The position numbers and the translations under genes were made by a program. DNA of 46,072 nt, taken from contig NZ_LGEG01000239.1 in the NCBI RefSeq assembly GCF_001280125.1, positions 1-46,072 on the forward strand. Direction: 5' to 3'. The notes beneath the pieces are model-generated. The model was not told where the DNA came from. It worked only from the letters and a program-made list of their open reading frames with translations, and did no database searches. The stretch comes from Streptomyces sp. NRRL F-6492 (lineage in GTDB: Bacteria; Actinomycetota; Actinomycetes; Streptomycetales; Streptomycetaceae). Positions 8,812 to 16,763 of the stretch are shown here, in pieces. How positions within the stretch are numbered: position 1 is the first letter of the stretch; every line of letters starts with the position of its first letter.

Positions 8812-9906
8812 GTGAGCACCAAGAAGATGGCCGCCGCCGCGCTCGCCGCGGCGCTGGGCGTCACGACCCTCGCCGCCTGCGGTACGGACGACGTCCGCGA
8901 GGCCGCGGGCAAGTCCGGCGCGCCCGCGCCGAAGACCGTGACGCTGGTGAGCCACGACTCCTTCAACGCCTCCAAGGAGGTGCTGGCGGAGTTCACGAAG
9001 CAGACCGGTTTCACCGTCAAGGTCCTGAAGGCCGGCGACGCCGGTGAGGCCGTCAACAAGGAGATCCTGACCAAGGGCTCCCCGCAGGGCGACGTCTTCT
9101 TCGGCGTCGACAACACCCTGCTCTCCCGCGCCCTCGACAACGGGATCTTCGTCGGGTACCAGGCGAAGGGGCTCGACCGGATCCCGGCGGAGTACCACCT
9201 GGACAAGGAGCACCGGGTGACGCCGATCGACTCCGGCGACATCTGCGTCAACTACGACAAGAAGTACTTCGCCGACAAGAAGCTGGCGCCGCCGGTGACC
9301 TTCGACGACCTGGCGAAGCCCGCGTACAAGGACCTGCTGGTGGTCGAGAACCCGGAGCGGTCCTCCCCGGGGCTCGGTTTCCTCCTCGGCACGGCGGCGG
9401 AGTACGGGGACGACGGCTGGCAGGCGTACTGGTCGAAGCTCAGGGCGAACGGCGTGAAGACCGTCGACAGCTGGGAGCTCGCCTACAACCAGGAGTTCTC
9501 CGGTTCGGCCGGCGGCAAGCAGGCCAAGGGCGACCGGCCGCTGGTCGTGTCGTACGCCTCCAGCCCGCCGGTCGAGGTGCTGTACGGCGAGCCGCAGCCG
9601 AAGGTCGCCCCGACCGGGGTGTCCACGGGGACGTGCTTCCGGCAGACGGAGTTCGCGGGCCTGCTGAACGGGGCGAAGAACCCCGAGGGCGGCAAGGCGC
9701 TGATCGACTTCCTGATCTCGAAGAAGTTCCAGGAGGACATGCCGCTCCAGATGTTCGTGAACCCGGTGGCGAAGGACGCGGTGCTGCCGGAGCTGTTCAC
9801 GAAGCACGGTGTGGTCGTGGAGAAGCCGGAGACGATGGCGCCCGGGAAGATCGCCGAGAAGCGTGACGCGTGGATCCAGCAGTGGTCGTCGCTCGTCCTG
9901 AAGTAA
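8812..9906 (+). CDS. thiB: Thiamine ABC transporter, substrate-binding lipoprotein
   Basis: 364 aa. The signal ends in a lipobox (TTLAAC) about 24 residues in, so it is membrane-anchored. The body is a ThiB-type binding protein: VTLVSHDSFNASKEVLAEF, GDVFFGVDNTLLSRAL, PIDSGDICVNYDKKYF and LVVENPERSSPGLGFLLGT. GTG 8812 is preceded by AGGAGGAAT. Its place directly behind the TPP riboswitch supports thiamine (or a phosphate or precursor) as ligand. thiP begins before this gene stops. Confidence 0.93.
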   Translation: MSTKKMAAAALAAALGVTTLAACGTDDVREAAGKSGAPAPKTVTLVSHDSFNASKEVLAEFTKQTGFTVKVLKAGDAGEAVNKEILTKGSPQGDVFFGVDNTLLSRALDNGIFVGYQAKGLDRIPAEYHLDKEHRVTPIDSGDICVNYDKKYFADKKLAPPVTFDDLAKPAYKDLLVVENPERSSPGLGFLLGTAAEYGDDGWQAYWSKLRANGVKTVDSWELAYNQEFSGSAGGKQAKGDRPLVVSYASSPPVEVLYGEPQPKVAPTGVSTGTCFRQTEFAGLLNGAKNPEGGKALIDFLISKKFQEDMPLQMFVNPVAKDAVLPELFTKHGVVVEKPETMAPGKIAEKRDAWIQQWSSLVLK

Positions 9907-11558
9907 GGCGCGACCCGCGCGGGAACGCGGCGCGGCTGGGGCTGATGGCCCTGCCCGTCGCGTTCTTCGCGGTGTTCTTCGCGTGGCCCGTCGTGTCCAT
10001 CGTGGACCGGGGGCTGCGGCCCGGCGGGAGCTGGCGGTTCGGCCGGATCGGCGAGGTGCTGTCCCGGCCGGACATCCTCGACGTGCTCGGCTTCACCGCC
10101 TGGCAGGCGCTCGCCTCCACCGGCCTCACGCTGCTCGTCGCGCTGCCCGGCGCGTACGTCTTCGCCCGCTTCGACTTCCCCGGCAAGAGCGTGCTGCGGG
10201 CCGTGGTGACGGTGCCGTTCGTCCTGCCGACGGTCCTGGTCGGCACGGCGTTCCTGGCCCTCGTCGGCCGGAACGGGCTCACCGACGAGCTGTGGGGGCT
10301 GCGGCTCGACACCAGTGTGTGGGCGATCCTCCTCGCCCACGTCTTCTTCAACTACGCGGTCGTCGTCCGGACCGTCGGCGGCCTCTGGTCGCAGCTCGAC
10401 CCGCGCCAGGAGGAGGCCGCCCGGGTCCTGGGCGCCTCGCGCTTCACGGCCTGGCGGACGGTGACGCTGCCCGCGCTCGTCCCGGCCGTGTCGGCGGCGG
10501 CCCTGATGGTCTTCCTCTTCACCTTCACCTCCTTCGGCGTCGTGCAGATCCTCGGCGGGGACGCGTACACGACCCTGGAGGCGGAGATCTACCGGCAGAC
10601 CGCCCGGCTGCTCGACCTGTCGACGGCGGCGGTGCTGACCCTGGTGCAGTTCGTGGCGGTCGGCGCGATCCTCGCCGTGCACGCGTGGACGGTACGGAGG
10701 CGGGAGGCGGCGCTGCGGCTCGTGCCGCCCGAGCGGACCGCGCGCCGACCGCGCGGCGCCGGGCAGTGGGCGCTGCTCGGCGGTGTGCTGCTGTCGGTGG
10801 CATTGCTCGTCCTGCTGCCGCTCGGGGTGCTGGTGGAGCGCTCTTTCGCCGGTCCCGGGGGGTACGGGCTCGGCTACTACCGGGCGCTCGGCTCGCTCGA
10901 CGAGAGCGGGACCTTCCTGGTGCCGCCCCTGGAGGCGATCGGGAACTCGCTGCGGTACGCGGTGGCCGCCACCGCCATCGCCGTCGTGATCGGCGGCCTC
11001 GCGGCGGCGGCGCTCACCCGGCGCGCCGGGCGGCTCGTCCGGGGCTTCGACGCGCTGCTCATGCTGCCGCTCGGGGTCTCCGCCGTCACCGTCGGCTTCG
11101 GCTTCCTCATCACGCTCGACGAGCCGCCGCTCGACCTGCGGGCCAGCTGGATCCTCGTCCCGCTCGCGCAGGCCCTCGTCGGCGTCCCCTTCGTCGTCCG
11201 GACGATGCTGCCGGTCCTGCGCGCGGTCGACGAGCGGCTGCGGGAGGCGGCGGCCGTGCTCGGCGCCTCGCCGTGGCGGGCCTGGCGGGAGGTGGACCTG
11301 CCGCTGGTGCGGCGGGCGCTGCTCGTCGCGGCCGGGTTCGCGTTCGCCGTCTCGCTCGGCGAGTTCGGCGCGACCGTGTTCATCGCCCGGCCCGACAGCC
11401 CGACGCTGCCGGTCGCGGTGGCCCGGCTGCTCGGTCGGCCCGGCGAGCTCAACTACGGCCAGGCGATGGCCCTCTCGACGATCCTGATGGTGGTGTGCGC
11501 GGTGTCCCTGCTGCTGCTCGAACGGCTCCGCACCGACCGGACCTCCGGGGAGTTCTGA
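9882..11558 (+). CDS. thiP: Thiamine ABC transporter permease (fused double domain)
   Basis: About 558 aa with two tandem BPD_transp_1 halves, each with roughly six membrane segments and an EAA loop (EEAARVLGASRFTAWRTVTL and EAAAVLGASPWRAWREVDLP) that docks to the ATPase. Such fused permeases are usual for ThiP and Fbp-type importers. The start is uncertain: GTG 9882 overlaps thiB by 25 bases, GTG 9870 is possible, and ATG 9945 would cut into the first membrane helix. The stop overlaps the thiQ start. Confidence 0.88.
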   Translation: MVVARPEVRRDPRGNAARLGLMALPVAFFAVFFAWPVVSIVDRGLRPGGSWRFGRIGEVLSRPDILDVLGFTAWQALASTGLTLLVALPGAYVFARFDFPGKSVLRAVVTVPFVLPTVLVGTAFLALVGRNGLTDELWGLRLDTSVWAILLAHVFFNYAVVVRTVGGLWSQLDPRQEEAARVLGASRFTAWRTVTLPALVPAVSAAALMVFLFTFTSFGVVQILGGDAYTTLEAEIYRQTARLLDLSTAAVLTLVQFVAVGAILAVHAWTVRRREAALRLVPPERTARRPRGAGQWALLGGVLLSVALLVLLPLGVLVERSFAGPGGYGLGYYRALGSLDESGTFLVPPLEAIGNSLRYAVAATAIAVVIGGLAAAALTRRAGRLVRGFDALLMLPLGVSAVTVGFGFLITLDEPPLDLRASWILVPLAQALVGVPFVVRTMLPVLRAVDERLREAAAVLGASPWRAWREVDLPLVRRALLVAAGFAFAVSLGEFGATVFIARPDSPTLPVAVARLLGRPGELNYGQAMALSTILMVVCAVSLLLLERLRTDRTSGEF

Positions 11559-12586
11559 TGCTGAGACTCGACGGGGCGACCGTACGGTTCGGGGCGCGGG
11601 CCGTGCTCGACGCCGTGGACCTGGAGGTCGCCGACCACGAGACCGTGTGCGTCCTCGGCCCCAGCGGCAGCGGCAAGTCCACGCTGCTGCGGGCCGTCGC
11701 GGGCCTCCAGGCGCTCGACGCCGGCCGGGTGCTCCTCGACGGCGCCGACCAGGCCGGGGTGCCGACGCACCGCCGGGGCGTCGGGCTGATGTTCCAGGAC
11801 CACCAGCTGTTCCCGCAGCGGGACGTCGGCGGCAACGTCGCCTTCGGGCTCCGGATGCGGGGGGAGGGGAAGGCCGAGCGGACGGAGCGGGTGCGGGAGC
11901 TGCTGGACCTCGTCGGCCTGCCGGGCGCCGGGCGGCGGTCCGTCGCGGCGCTCTCCGGCGGCGAGCAGCAGCGGGTGGCGCTCGCCCGGGCGCTCGCGCC
12001 CCGGCCCCGGCTCCTCATGCTCGACGAACCGCTCGGCCAGCTCGACCGGGGCCTGCGGGAGCGGCTCGTCGTGGAGCTGCGGCAGCTCTTCGGGCGGCTC
12101 GGGACGACGGTCCTCGCCGTCACCCACGACCAGGGCGAGGCCTTCGCGCTCGCCGACCGGGTCGTGGTGATGCGGGACGGGCGGATCGCCCAGTCGGGGA
12201 CGCCCGTCGAGGTGTGGCGCCGCCCGGCCTCCGAGTTCGTCGCCCGCTTCCTCGGCTTCGACAACGTGGTGGCCGCCCGGGTCTCCGGGACGGTCGCGGA
12301 CACCCCCTGGGGGAAGGTGCCGGTGCCGGCGGGCTCCCCGCAGGGCGAGCGGCGGCTCCTCGTCCGCCCCGGCGGAGTGCGGCCGGTCCCCGCCGGGGAC
12401 GCCCCGGCCTGGACGGTGGAGTCCCGGACCTTCCGGGGCAGCCACGTCGTCGTACGGCTCCGCCCGGCCGACGGCCCGCCCCTGGAGGCCGAGCTCCCGC
12501 TGCGGGACGCCCTGGAGGAGGGCGCGGAGACGGGGATCGCCTTCCGGGCGGAGGACGTGGTGGTGCTGGGCGACGACCCCCGCTGA
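11558..12586 (+). CDS. thiQ: Thiamine ABC transporter ATPase
   Basis: 342 aa. Walker A is LGPSGSGKSTLLRA, the Q-loop is MFQDHQLFPQRDV, the signature is LSGGEQQRVALARAL, Walker B is LLMLDEPLGQLD and the H-loop is VTHDQGEAFALADRV. About 100 extra C-terminal residues form a TOBE-like domain, so it is longer than E. coli ThiQ and closer in build to Fe/spermidine-type ATPases. The start ATG overlaps the thiP stop (TGATG). It is the last gene of the riboswitch operon. Confidence 0.9.
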   Translation: MLRLDGATVRFGARAVLDAVDLEVADHETVCVLGPSGSGKSTLLRAVAGLQALDAGRVLLDGADQAGVPTHRRGVGLMFQDHQLFPQRDVGGNVAFGLRMRGEGKAERTERVRELLDLVGLPGAGRRSVAALSGGEQQRVALARALAPRPRLLMLDEPLGQLDRGLRERLVVELRQLFGRLGTTVLAVTHDQGEAFALADRVVVMRDGRIAQSGTPVEVWRRPASEFVARFLGFDNVVAARVSGTVADTPWGKVPVPAGSPQGERRLLVRPGGVRPVPAGDAPAWTVESRTFRGSHVVVRLRPADGPPLEAELPLRDALEEGAETGIAFRAEDVVVLGDDPR

Positions 12587-12620
12587 GGCGCGCCGGGTCA
12601 CACCCCCGTACGGGCCCCGG

Positions 12621-13781
12621 TCACCCCTTCAGCGGCAGCGCCGCCAGTTCCGCCACCAGCCAGGTCAGGGGGAGGAAGACGGCGAGCAGGGCGCCCGCGC
12701 GCAGCAGGGCCGCCGCGCGGAGCGTCGCGGGCGGGGCGCCCACGAGGAGGAGGGCCCCGGTGACGGGGGCGCGGCTCTGCCGGGACTCCAGGGCCGCGGT
12801 CAGGAGCGTGGCGCCGGTGCAGGCCAGGACCAGGGTGGCGCCCAGGCCGGTGAGCGGCCCGAAGGCGTCGGAGCCGGTGTGCGACGCGTACACCGTGGTC
12901 GCCGCGAGCATGCCGGAGAGCACCGCGCAGACCACGCCGAGCGGCCGGCCGATGCGCCGGGCCTCGGCCGTCAGGACGCGGCCCGCGAGCAGCCGGACGG
13001 CGCCCGGGCGGACCGCCTGGAGGAGGCGGCCGCAGCCGTGGACGAGGCCGGGGCCCGCCGTCGCGAGGCCGATCGCGGTGAGGACCCAGCCGGCCAGGAC
13101 GGCCGCCGGGCTGCCGTCGAAGCGGCCCGGCAGCGGGAGGCCGTCCCCGCCGCCGCCCCGGCCCGCGTACGTCTCGACCGCGAGGCCGATCGCGACCAGG
13201 GCGACGCCCCACGGCAGCCCGGAGGGCATGCTCTCCGCGGCGTCCTCCTCGCCGGAGGAGACCGGGGGCGCGGTGCGCGGGCGCAGGGCCAGGGCCGCGG
13301 CCGTGGCGGCGGCGACGGGGACGAGCGCGAGCAGGGTGAGGACGGCCGCGAGCGGAACCGGCCGGTCGGCGGCGAGCAGTCCGGCGGCCGCCCCGTCGAG
13401 GGGCAGTCCCGTGAGGCCGCCGCGCAGGTGCAGATAGAGCAGGAGCGCGACCGCGGAGCCGAACACGCAGGTGACGGCCGTCGAGGCGGCGGCGAGCAGG
13501 GTGAGCCGGGCCGGGCCGAGGCCGATCGCGGAGAGTCCGGGGCGCGGCCGGGTGCTGGGGTCGGTGCGGGCCACCGCGACCGCGAACTGGACGGTGGCGG
13601 CGAGCGGCAGGACGCACCAGAGGAGACGGAGCGCCGAGGCGGAGGACTGTTCCGGGTGCCCCAGGGCGTGGCCGAGGGTGCAGAGCAGCAGGAAACCCAC
13701 TCCGGCGGACGCGGCGGCGACGAGCAGCCGGCGCGTCAGGACGAGGGGGTGGGTGCCCCGGGTCAGGCGGAGAGCGAGCAC
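12621..13781 (-). CDS. Polytopic membrane protein, permease partner of the adjacent ABC ATPase
   Basis: About 386 aa starting at GTG 13781 (VLALRLTRGTHPLVLTRRLL). There are around ten hydrophobic segments, for example LLVAAASAGVGFLLLCTLGH, VTCVFGSAVALLLYLHLRGG and LRAGALLAVFLPLTWLVAEL. It overlaps the ATPase gene by 19 bases, so the pair is translationally coupled. I see FtsX-like organisation only loosely (long loop after the first helix, helices clustered at the end). The substrate is unknown. It is convergent with thiQ. Confidence 0.75.
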   Translation of the reverse strand: MLALRLTRGTHPLVLTRRLLVAAASAGVGFLLLCTLGHALGHPEQSSASALRLLWCVLPLAATVQFAVAVARTDPSTRPRPGLSAIGLGPARLTLLAAASTAVTCVFGSAVALLLYLHLRGGLTGLPLDGAAAGLLAADRPVPLAAVLTLLALVPVAAATAAALALRPRTAPPVSSGEEDAAESMPSGLPWGVALVAIGLAVETYAGRGGGGDGLPLPGRFDGSPAAVLAGWVLTAIGLATAGPGLVHGCGRLLQAVRPGAVRLLAGRVLTAEARRIGRPLGVVCAVLSGMLAATTVYASHTGSDAFGPLTGLGATLVLACTGATLLTAALESRQSRAPVTGALLLVGAPPATLRAAALLRAGALLAVFLPLTWLVAELAALPLKG

Positions 13782-14491
13782 GCCGCGACGCCCTCCGCCC
13801 CGGTCGCCGGGGGTACGGCGCCGGCCCGGCGTCCGTCGAGGAGCGCGACCGCGCGGTCGGCGAGCGCCGCGACCTCTTCGTCGTGGGTGGCGAGGACCAC
13901 GGTGATGCCGTGCGAGCGGGCGGCGGCCGTCAGGGTGCGCAGCACCTGGGAGCCGTCGGCGCGGTGCAGGGAGGCGGTGGGCTCGTCGGCGAAGAGCACC
14001 GGGGGAGTGGTGACGAGGGCGCGGGCGATCGAGATCCGCTGGCGCTGGGACTGGGTGAGGGCGCCCGGGCGCTTGCGGGCGCACGCCCCGGTGTCGAGCC
14101 GGTCCAGCCACTCCAGGGCGGTGGTCTTCGCGGCGCGGCGGGGGACCCCGCGGAGCAGCAGGGGCAGGGCGGTGTTCTCCCAGCCGGTGAGTTCGGGGAC
14201 GAGCCCGGGTTCGGGGCCGATCCAGCCGAAGCGCTCGCGGCGGAGCCGTTCGCGCTGGGCGGGGCCCAGGGTGTGCACGGGGCCGCTGTTGAACCAGACC
14301 TCGCCCTTCTGGGGGACGAGCTGGCCGGAGAGACAGCGCAGGAGGGTGGTCTTGCCGCTGCCCCGCGGGCCGGTCAGGGCGAGGATCTCGCCCTCGCGGA
14401 CGCCGAGGGAGACCCCGCTGAGGGCCTCCGAGCCGCCCAGGGAGCAGTGCAGGGAACGCGCCCAGAGCACGTCGTTGTCCGGTGGGGCCAT
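13763..14491 (-). CDS. ABC transporter ATP-binding protein with a non-canonical signature motif
   Basis: 242 aa, LolD/MacB-like size. Walker A is LTGPRGSGKTTLLRCLSG, Walker B is PVLFADEPTASL and the H-loop is VVLATHDEEVAALADRA. The ABC signature reads LTQSQRQRISIARAL, with TQSQ where SGGQ is expected. ATG 14491 has AGAGGT 7 bases upstream; the longer open frame upstream is not ABC-like. It probably powers the coupled permease as an exporter or lipoprotein/peptide-handling system. Confidence 0.82.
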   Translation of the reverse strand: MAPPDNDVLWARSLHCSLGGSEALSGVSLGVREGEILALTGPRGSGKTTLLRCLSGQLVPQKGEVWFNSGPVHTLGPAQRERLRRERFGWIGPEPGLVPELTGWENTALPLLLRGVPRRAAKTTALEWLDRLDTGACARKRPGALTQSQRQRISIARALVTTPPVLFADEPTASLHRADGSQVLRTLTAAARSHGITVVLATHDEEVAALADRAVALLDGRRAGAVPPATGAEGVAACSLSA

Positions 14492-14623
14492 CGCGTACAC
14501 CTCTGTCGATCCGATCGGTGTCCCCCCGTAGGGAGGGGTTTCCCCCGTACGGGTGAACGAAGGACGGGCCTGTCGGTCACTCGGCACCGTAAGTATTCGG
14601 ATCGGTTCGTAGGGACAGCACAC

Positions 14624-14669
14624 GGCCCGGGCCGCCGCCATCCACTCGGATGGCGGGCAGACCCGGGCC
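14624..14669. terminator. Compound hairpin between the ABC and aminotransferase genes
   Basis: Outer arms GGCCCGGG / CCCGGGCC enclose an inner 9-bp stem CCGCCATCC / GGATGGCGG with loop ACTC. It sits 33 bases past the aminotransferase stop (minus strand), so it most likely ends the lrp-aminotransferase transcript. Confidence 0.7.
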
Positions 14670-14702
14670 GGGGTCACGCCGTGAGGGCGGCGTGAGGTCC
14701 TG

Positions 14703-16064
14703 CTAGAGCTTGGTCCACGCCTCGGTGAGCACCGAGCGCAGGATGCCTTCGATCTCGTCGAAGGTGCCCTGGTCGGCGATCAGCGGCGGGGCCAGCTGGA
14801 TGACCGGGTCGCCGCGGTCGTCGGCACGGCAGTACAGGCCGTTCTCGAACAGCGCCTTGGACAGGAAGCCGTACAGGACGCGCTCGGTCTCCTCGTCCGT
14901 GAAGGACTCCTTGGTGACCTTGTCCTTGACGAGCTCGATGCCGTAGAAGAAGCCGTTGCCGCGGACGTCGCCGACGATCGGCAGGTCGTGGAGCTTCTTC
15001 AGCGTCGAGAAGAAGGCGTCCTCGTTGTCCAGGACGTGCTGGTTGAGGCCCTCCTTGTCGAAGATGTCGAGGTTGGCGATGGCGACCGCCGACGACACCG
15101 GGTGGCCGCCGAAGGTGTAGCCGTGCAGGAAGGTGTTGTCGCCCTTGTAGAAGGGCTCCGCGATGCGGTCGGAGACGATGCAGGCGCCGATCGGGGAGTA
15201 GCCCGAGGTCATGCCCTTGGCGCAGGTGATCATGTCCGGGACGTAGCCGAACTTGTCACAGGCGAACATCGTGCCGAGGCGGCCGAAGGCGCAGATGGTC
15301 TCGTCGGAGACGAGCAGCACGTCGTACTGGTCGCAGATCTCGCGGACCCGCTGGAAGTACCCGGGCGGCGGCGGGAAGCAGCCGCCGGCGTTCTGCACCG
15401 GCTCCAGGAAGACGGCCGCGACGGTCTCGGGGCCCTCGAAGAGGATCTGCTGCTCGATCTGGTCGGCGGCCCAGCGGCCGAAGGCCTCGGGGTCGTCGCC
15501 GTGGATCGGGGCGCGGTAGATGTTGGTGTTCGGCACCTTGTGCGCGCCGGGGACCAGCGGCTCGAAGGGGGCCTTGAGGGCCGGCAGGCCGGTGATGGAC
15601 AGGGCGCCCTGCGGGGTGCCGTGGTAGGCGACCGCGCGCGAGATGACCTTGTACTTGGTGTGCTTGCCCTGCAGCTTGAAGTACTGCTTGGCGAGCTTCC
15701 AGGCGGTCTCGACGGCCTCTCCGCCACCGGTGGTGAAGAAGACCTTGTTCAGGTCGCCCGGGGCGTAGTCCGCGAGGCGCTCGGCCAGCTCGACGGCCTT
15801 GGGGTGCGCGTACGACCACACGGGGAAGAACGCGAGCTCCTGGGCCTGCTTGTACGCGACCTCGGCCAGCTCCTTGCGGCCGTGTCCGGCGTTGACCACG
15901 AAGAGGCCCGCGAGGCCGTCGAGGTAGCGCTTGCCCTTGTCGTCGAAGATGTAGGTGCCCTCGCCCCGCACGATGGTGGGAACGGGCGAGTTCTCGTACG
16001 ACGACATGCGGGTGAAGTGCATCCACAGGTGGTCGTACGCGGTCTTGGAGAGGTCCTTGCTCAC
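14703..16064 (-). CDS. Class III PLP aminotransferase, probably putrescine/diamine:pyruvate type
   Basis: 453 aa. The class III fold is clear: SPVPTIVRGEGTYIFDDKG, FTTGGGEAVETAWKLAKQYF (cofactor phosphate site), LLVSDETICAFGRLG (Asp binds the pyridine N), and MITCAKGMTSGYSPIGACIV with the Schiff-base Lys at about residue 283. GTG 16064 lies 2 bases after the lrp stop, with GGGGA inside the end of lrp, so the two genes are coupled. Next to aminobutyraldehyde dehydrogenase it would turn putrescine into 4-aminobutanal. Beta-alanine or taurine transaminase activity is an alternative. Confidence 0.88.
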   Translation of the reverse strand: MSKDLSKTAYDHLWMHFTRMSSYENSPVPTIVRGEGTYIFDDKGKRYLDGLAGLFVVNAGHGRKELAEVAYKQAQELAFFPVWSYAHPKAVELAERLADYAPGDLNKVFFTTGGGEAVETAWKLAKQYFKLQGKHTKYKVISRAVAYHGTPQGALSITGLPALKAPFEPLVPGAHKVPNTNIYRAPIHGDDPEAFGRWAADQIEQQILFEGPETVAAVFLEPVQNAGGCFPPPPGYFQRVREICDQYDVLLVSDETICAFGRLGTMFACDKFGYVPDMITCAKGMTSGYSPIGACIVSDRIAEPFYKGDNTFLHGYTFGGHPVSSAVAIANLDIFDKEGLNQHVLDNEDAFFSTLKKLHDLPIVGDVRGNGFFYGIELVKDKVTKESFTDEETERVLYGFLSKALFENGLYCRADDRGDPVIQLAPPLIADQGTFDEIEGILRSVLTEAWTKL

Positions 16065-16066
16065 GG

Positions 16067-16558
16067 CTATCGGGTTCCCCACATATAGGTCTGCTTCTTG
16101 AGCTTGAGGTAGACGAAGCTCTCGGTGGAGCGCACGCCGGGGAGGGTGCGGATGCGCTTGTTGATCACATCCAGCAGGTGGTCGTCGTCCTCGCAGACGA
16201 TCTCCACCATGAGGTCGAAGGAGCCCGCGGTCATCACCACGTACTCGCATTCGGCCATGGCCGTCAGTGCTTCCGCAACCGGATCAAGGTCACCCTCGAC
16301 GTTGATGCCGACCATCGCCTGCCGCCGGAAACCCACGGTGAGCGGGTCGGTGACGGCGACGATCTGCATGACGCCCTGGTCGAGCAGCTTCTGGACGCGC
16401 TGGCGCACGGCGGCTTCGGAGAGGCCGACGGCCTTGCCGATCGCCGCGTAGGGACGGCGACCGTCCTCCTGGAGCTGTTCGATGATCGCCAGGGAGACGG
16501 CGTCGATCGTCGGGGACGAACCGGTTCCGGTTCTGGAGTCTGCGCTTCGACTGGCCAC
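16067..16558 (-). CDS. Lrp/AsnC-family transcriptional regulator of the polyamine genes
   Basis: 163 aa. The N-terminal AsnC helix-turn-helix (DAVSLAIIEQLQEDGRRPYA, then IGKAVGLSEAAVRQRVQKL) is followed by the RAM effector domain (VVMTAGSFDLMVEIVCEDDD, GVRSTESFVYLKL). GTG 16558 is the start. It is divergent from the aldehyde dehydrogenase gene across 205 bp and runs into the aminotransferase. I recall the equivalent S. coelicolor gene being implicated in polyamine control. GTGAG/CTCAC half-sites in the intergenic region are candidate binding sites. Confidence 0.92.
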   Translation of the reverse strand: MASRSADSRTGTGSSPTIDAVSLAIIEQLQEDGRRPYAAIGKAVGLSEAAVRQRVQKLLDQGVMQIVAVTDPLTVGFRRQAMVGINVEGDLDPVAEALTAMAECEYVVMTAGSFDLMVEIVCEDDDHLLDVINKRIRTLPGVRSTESFVYLKLKKQTYMWGTR

Positions 16559-16615
16559 ACCTCACTGTGCACCGAGACTCGTCTGTCTCGCAACCCCGGA
16601 GCGATGTAATTCGTT

Positions 16616-16637
16616 GTGTGAGGGGCCAAATCTCACT
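16616..16637. promoter_or_regulatory. Candidate Lrp operator between divergent lrp and aldehyde dehydrogenase genes
   Basis: TGTGAG (16617-16622) and CTCACT (16632-16637) are inverted around nine bases. The same CTCAC pentamer also occurs at 16561-16565, beside the lrp start, and at 16702-16706, near the expected transcription start of the dehydrogenase. The spacing suits an Lrp-type multimer, but binding is inferred only. Confidence 0.35.
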
Positions 16638-16666
16638 GAATCCGAAGTTGTGGGGGGTCGGGCCTG

Positions 16667-16694
16667 TTGAAAGCGTCAGCCGAGCGATTAGGCT
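16667..16694 (+). promoter_or_regulatory. Promoter of the aldehyde dehydrogenase gene
   Basis: TTGAAA (16667-16672), a 16-bp spacer, then TAGGCT (16689-16694). This is a good vegetative-type match 70 bases before the GTG start. Confidence 0.55.
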
Positions 16695-16763
16695 GGGGTG
16701 TCTCACCCATCGGGACAGCGCACGAGGACGTGCGAAGTCAGAACGTGACAGGAGGGGTGGCAA

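Noticed and set aside
12596..12630. CCCGTACGGG palindrome between thiQ and the ABC permease as a terminator
   Set aside because: Only a 10-base self-complement with no loop; CCGTACGG-type sequences are common in this genome and the evidence is too weak.
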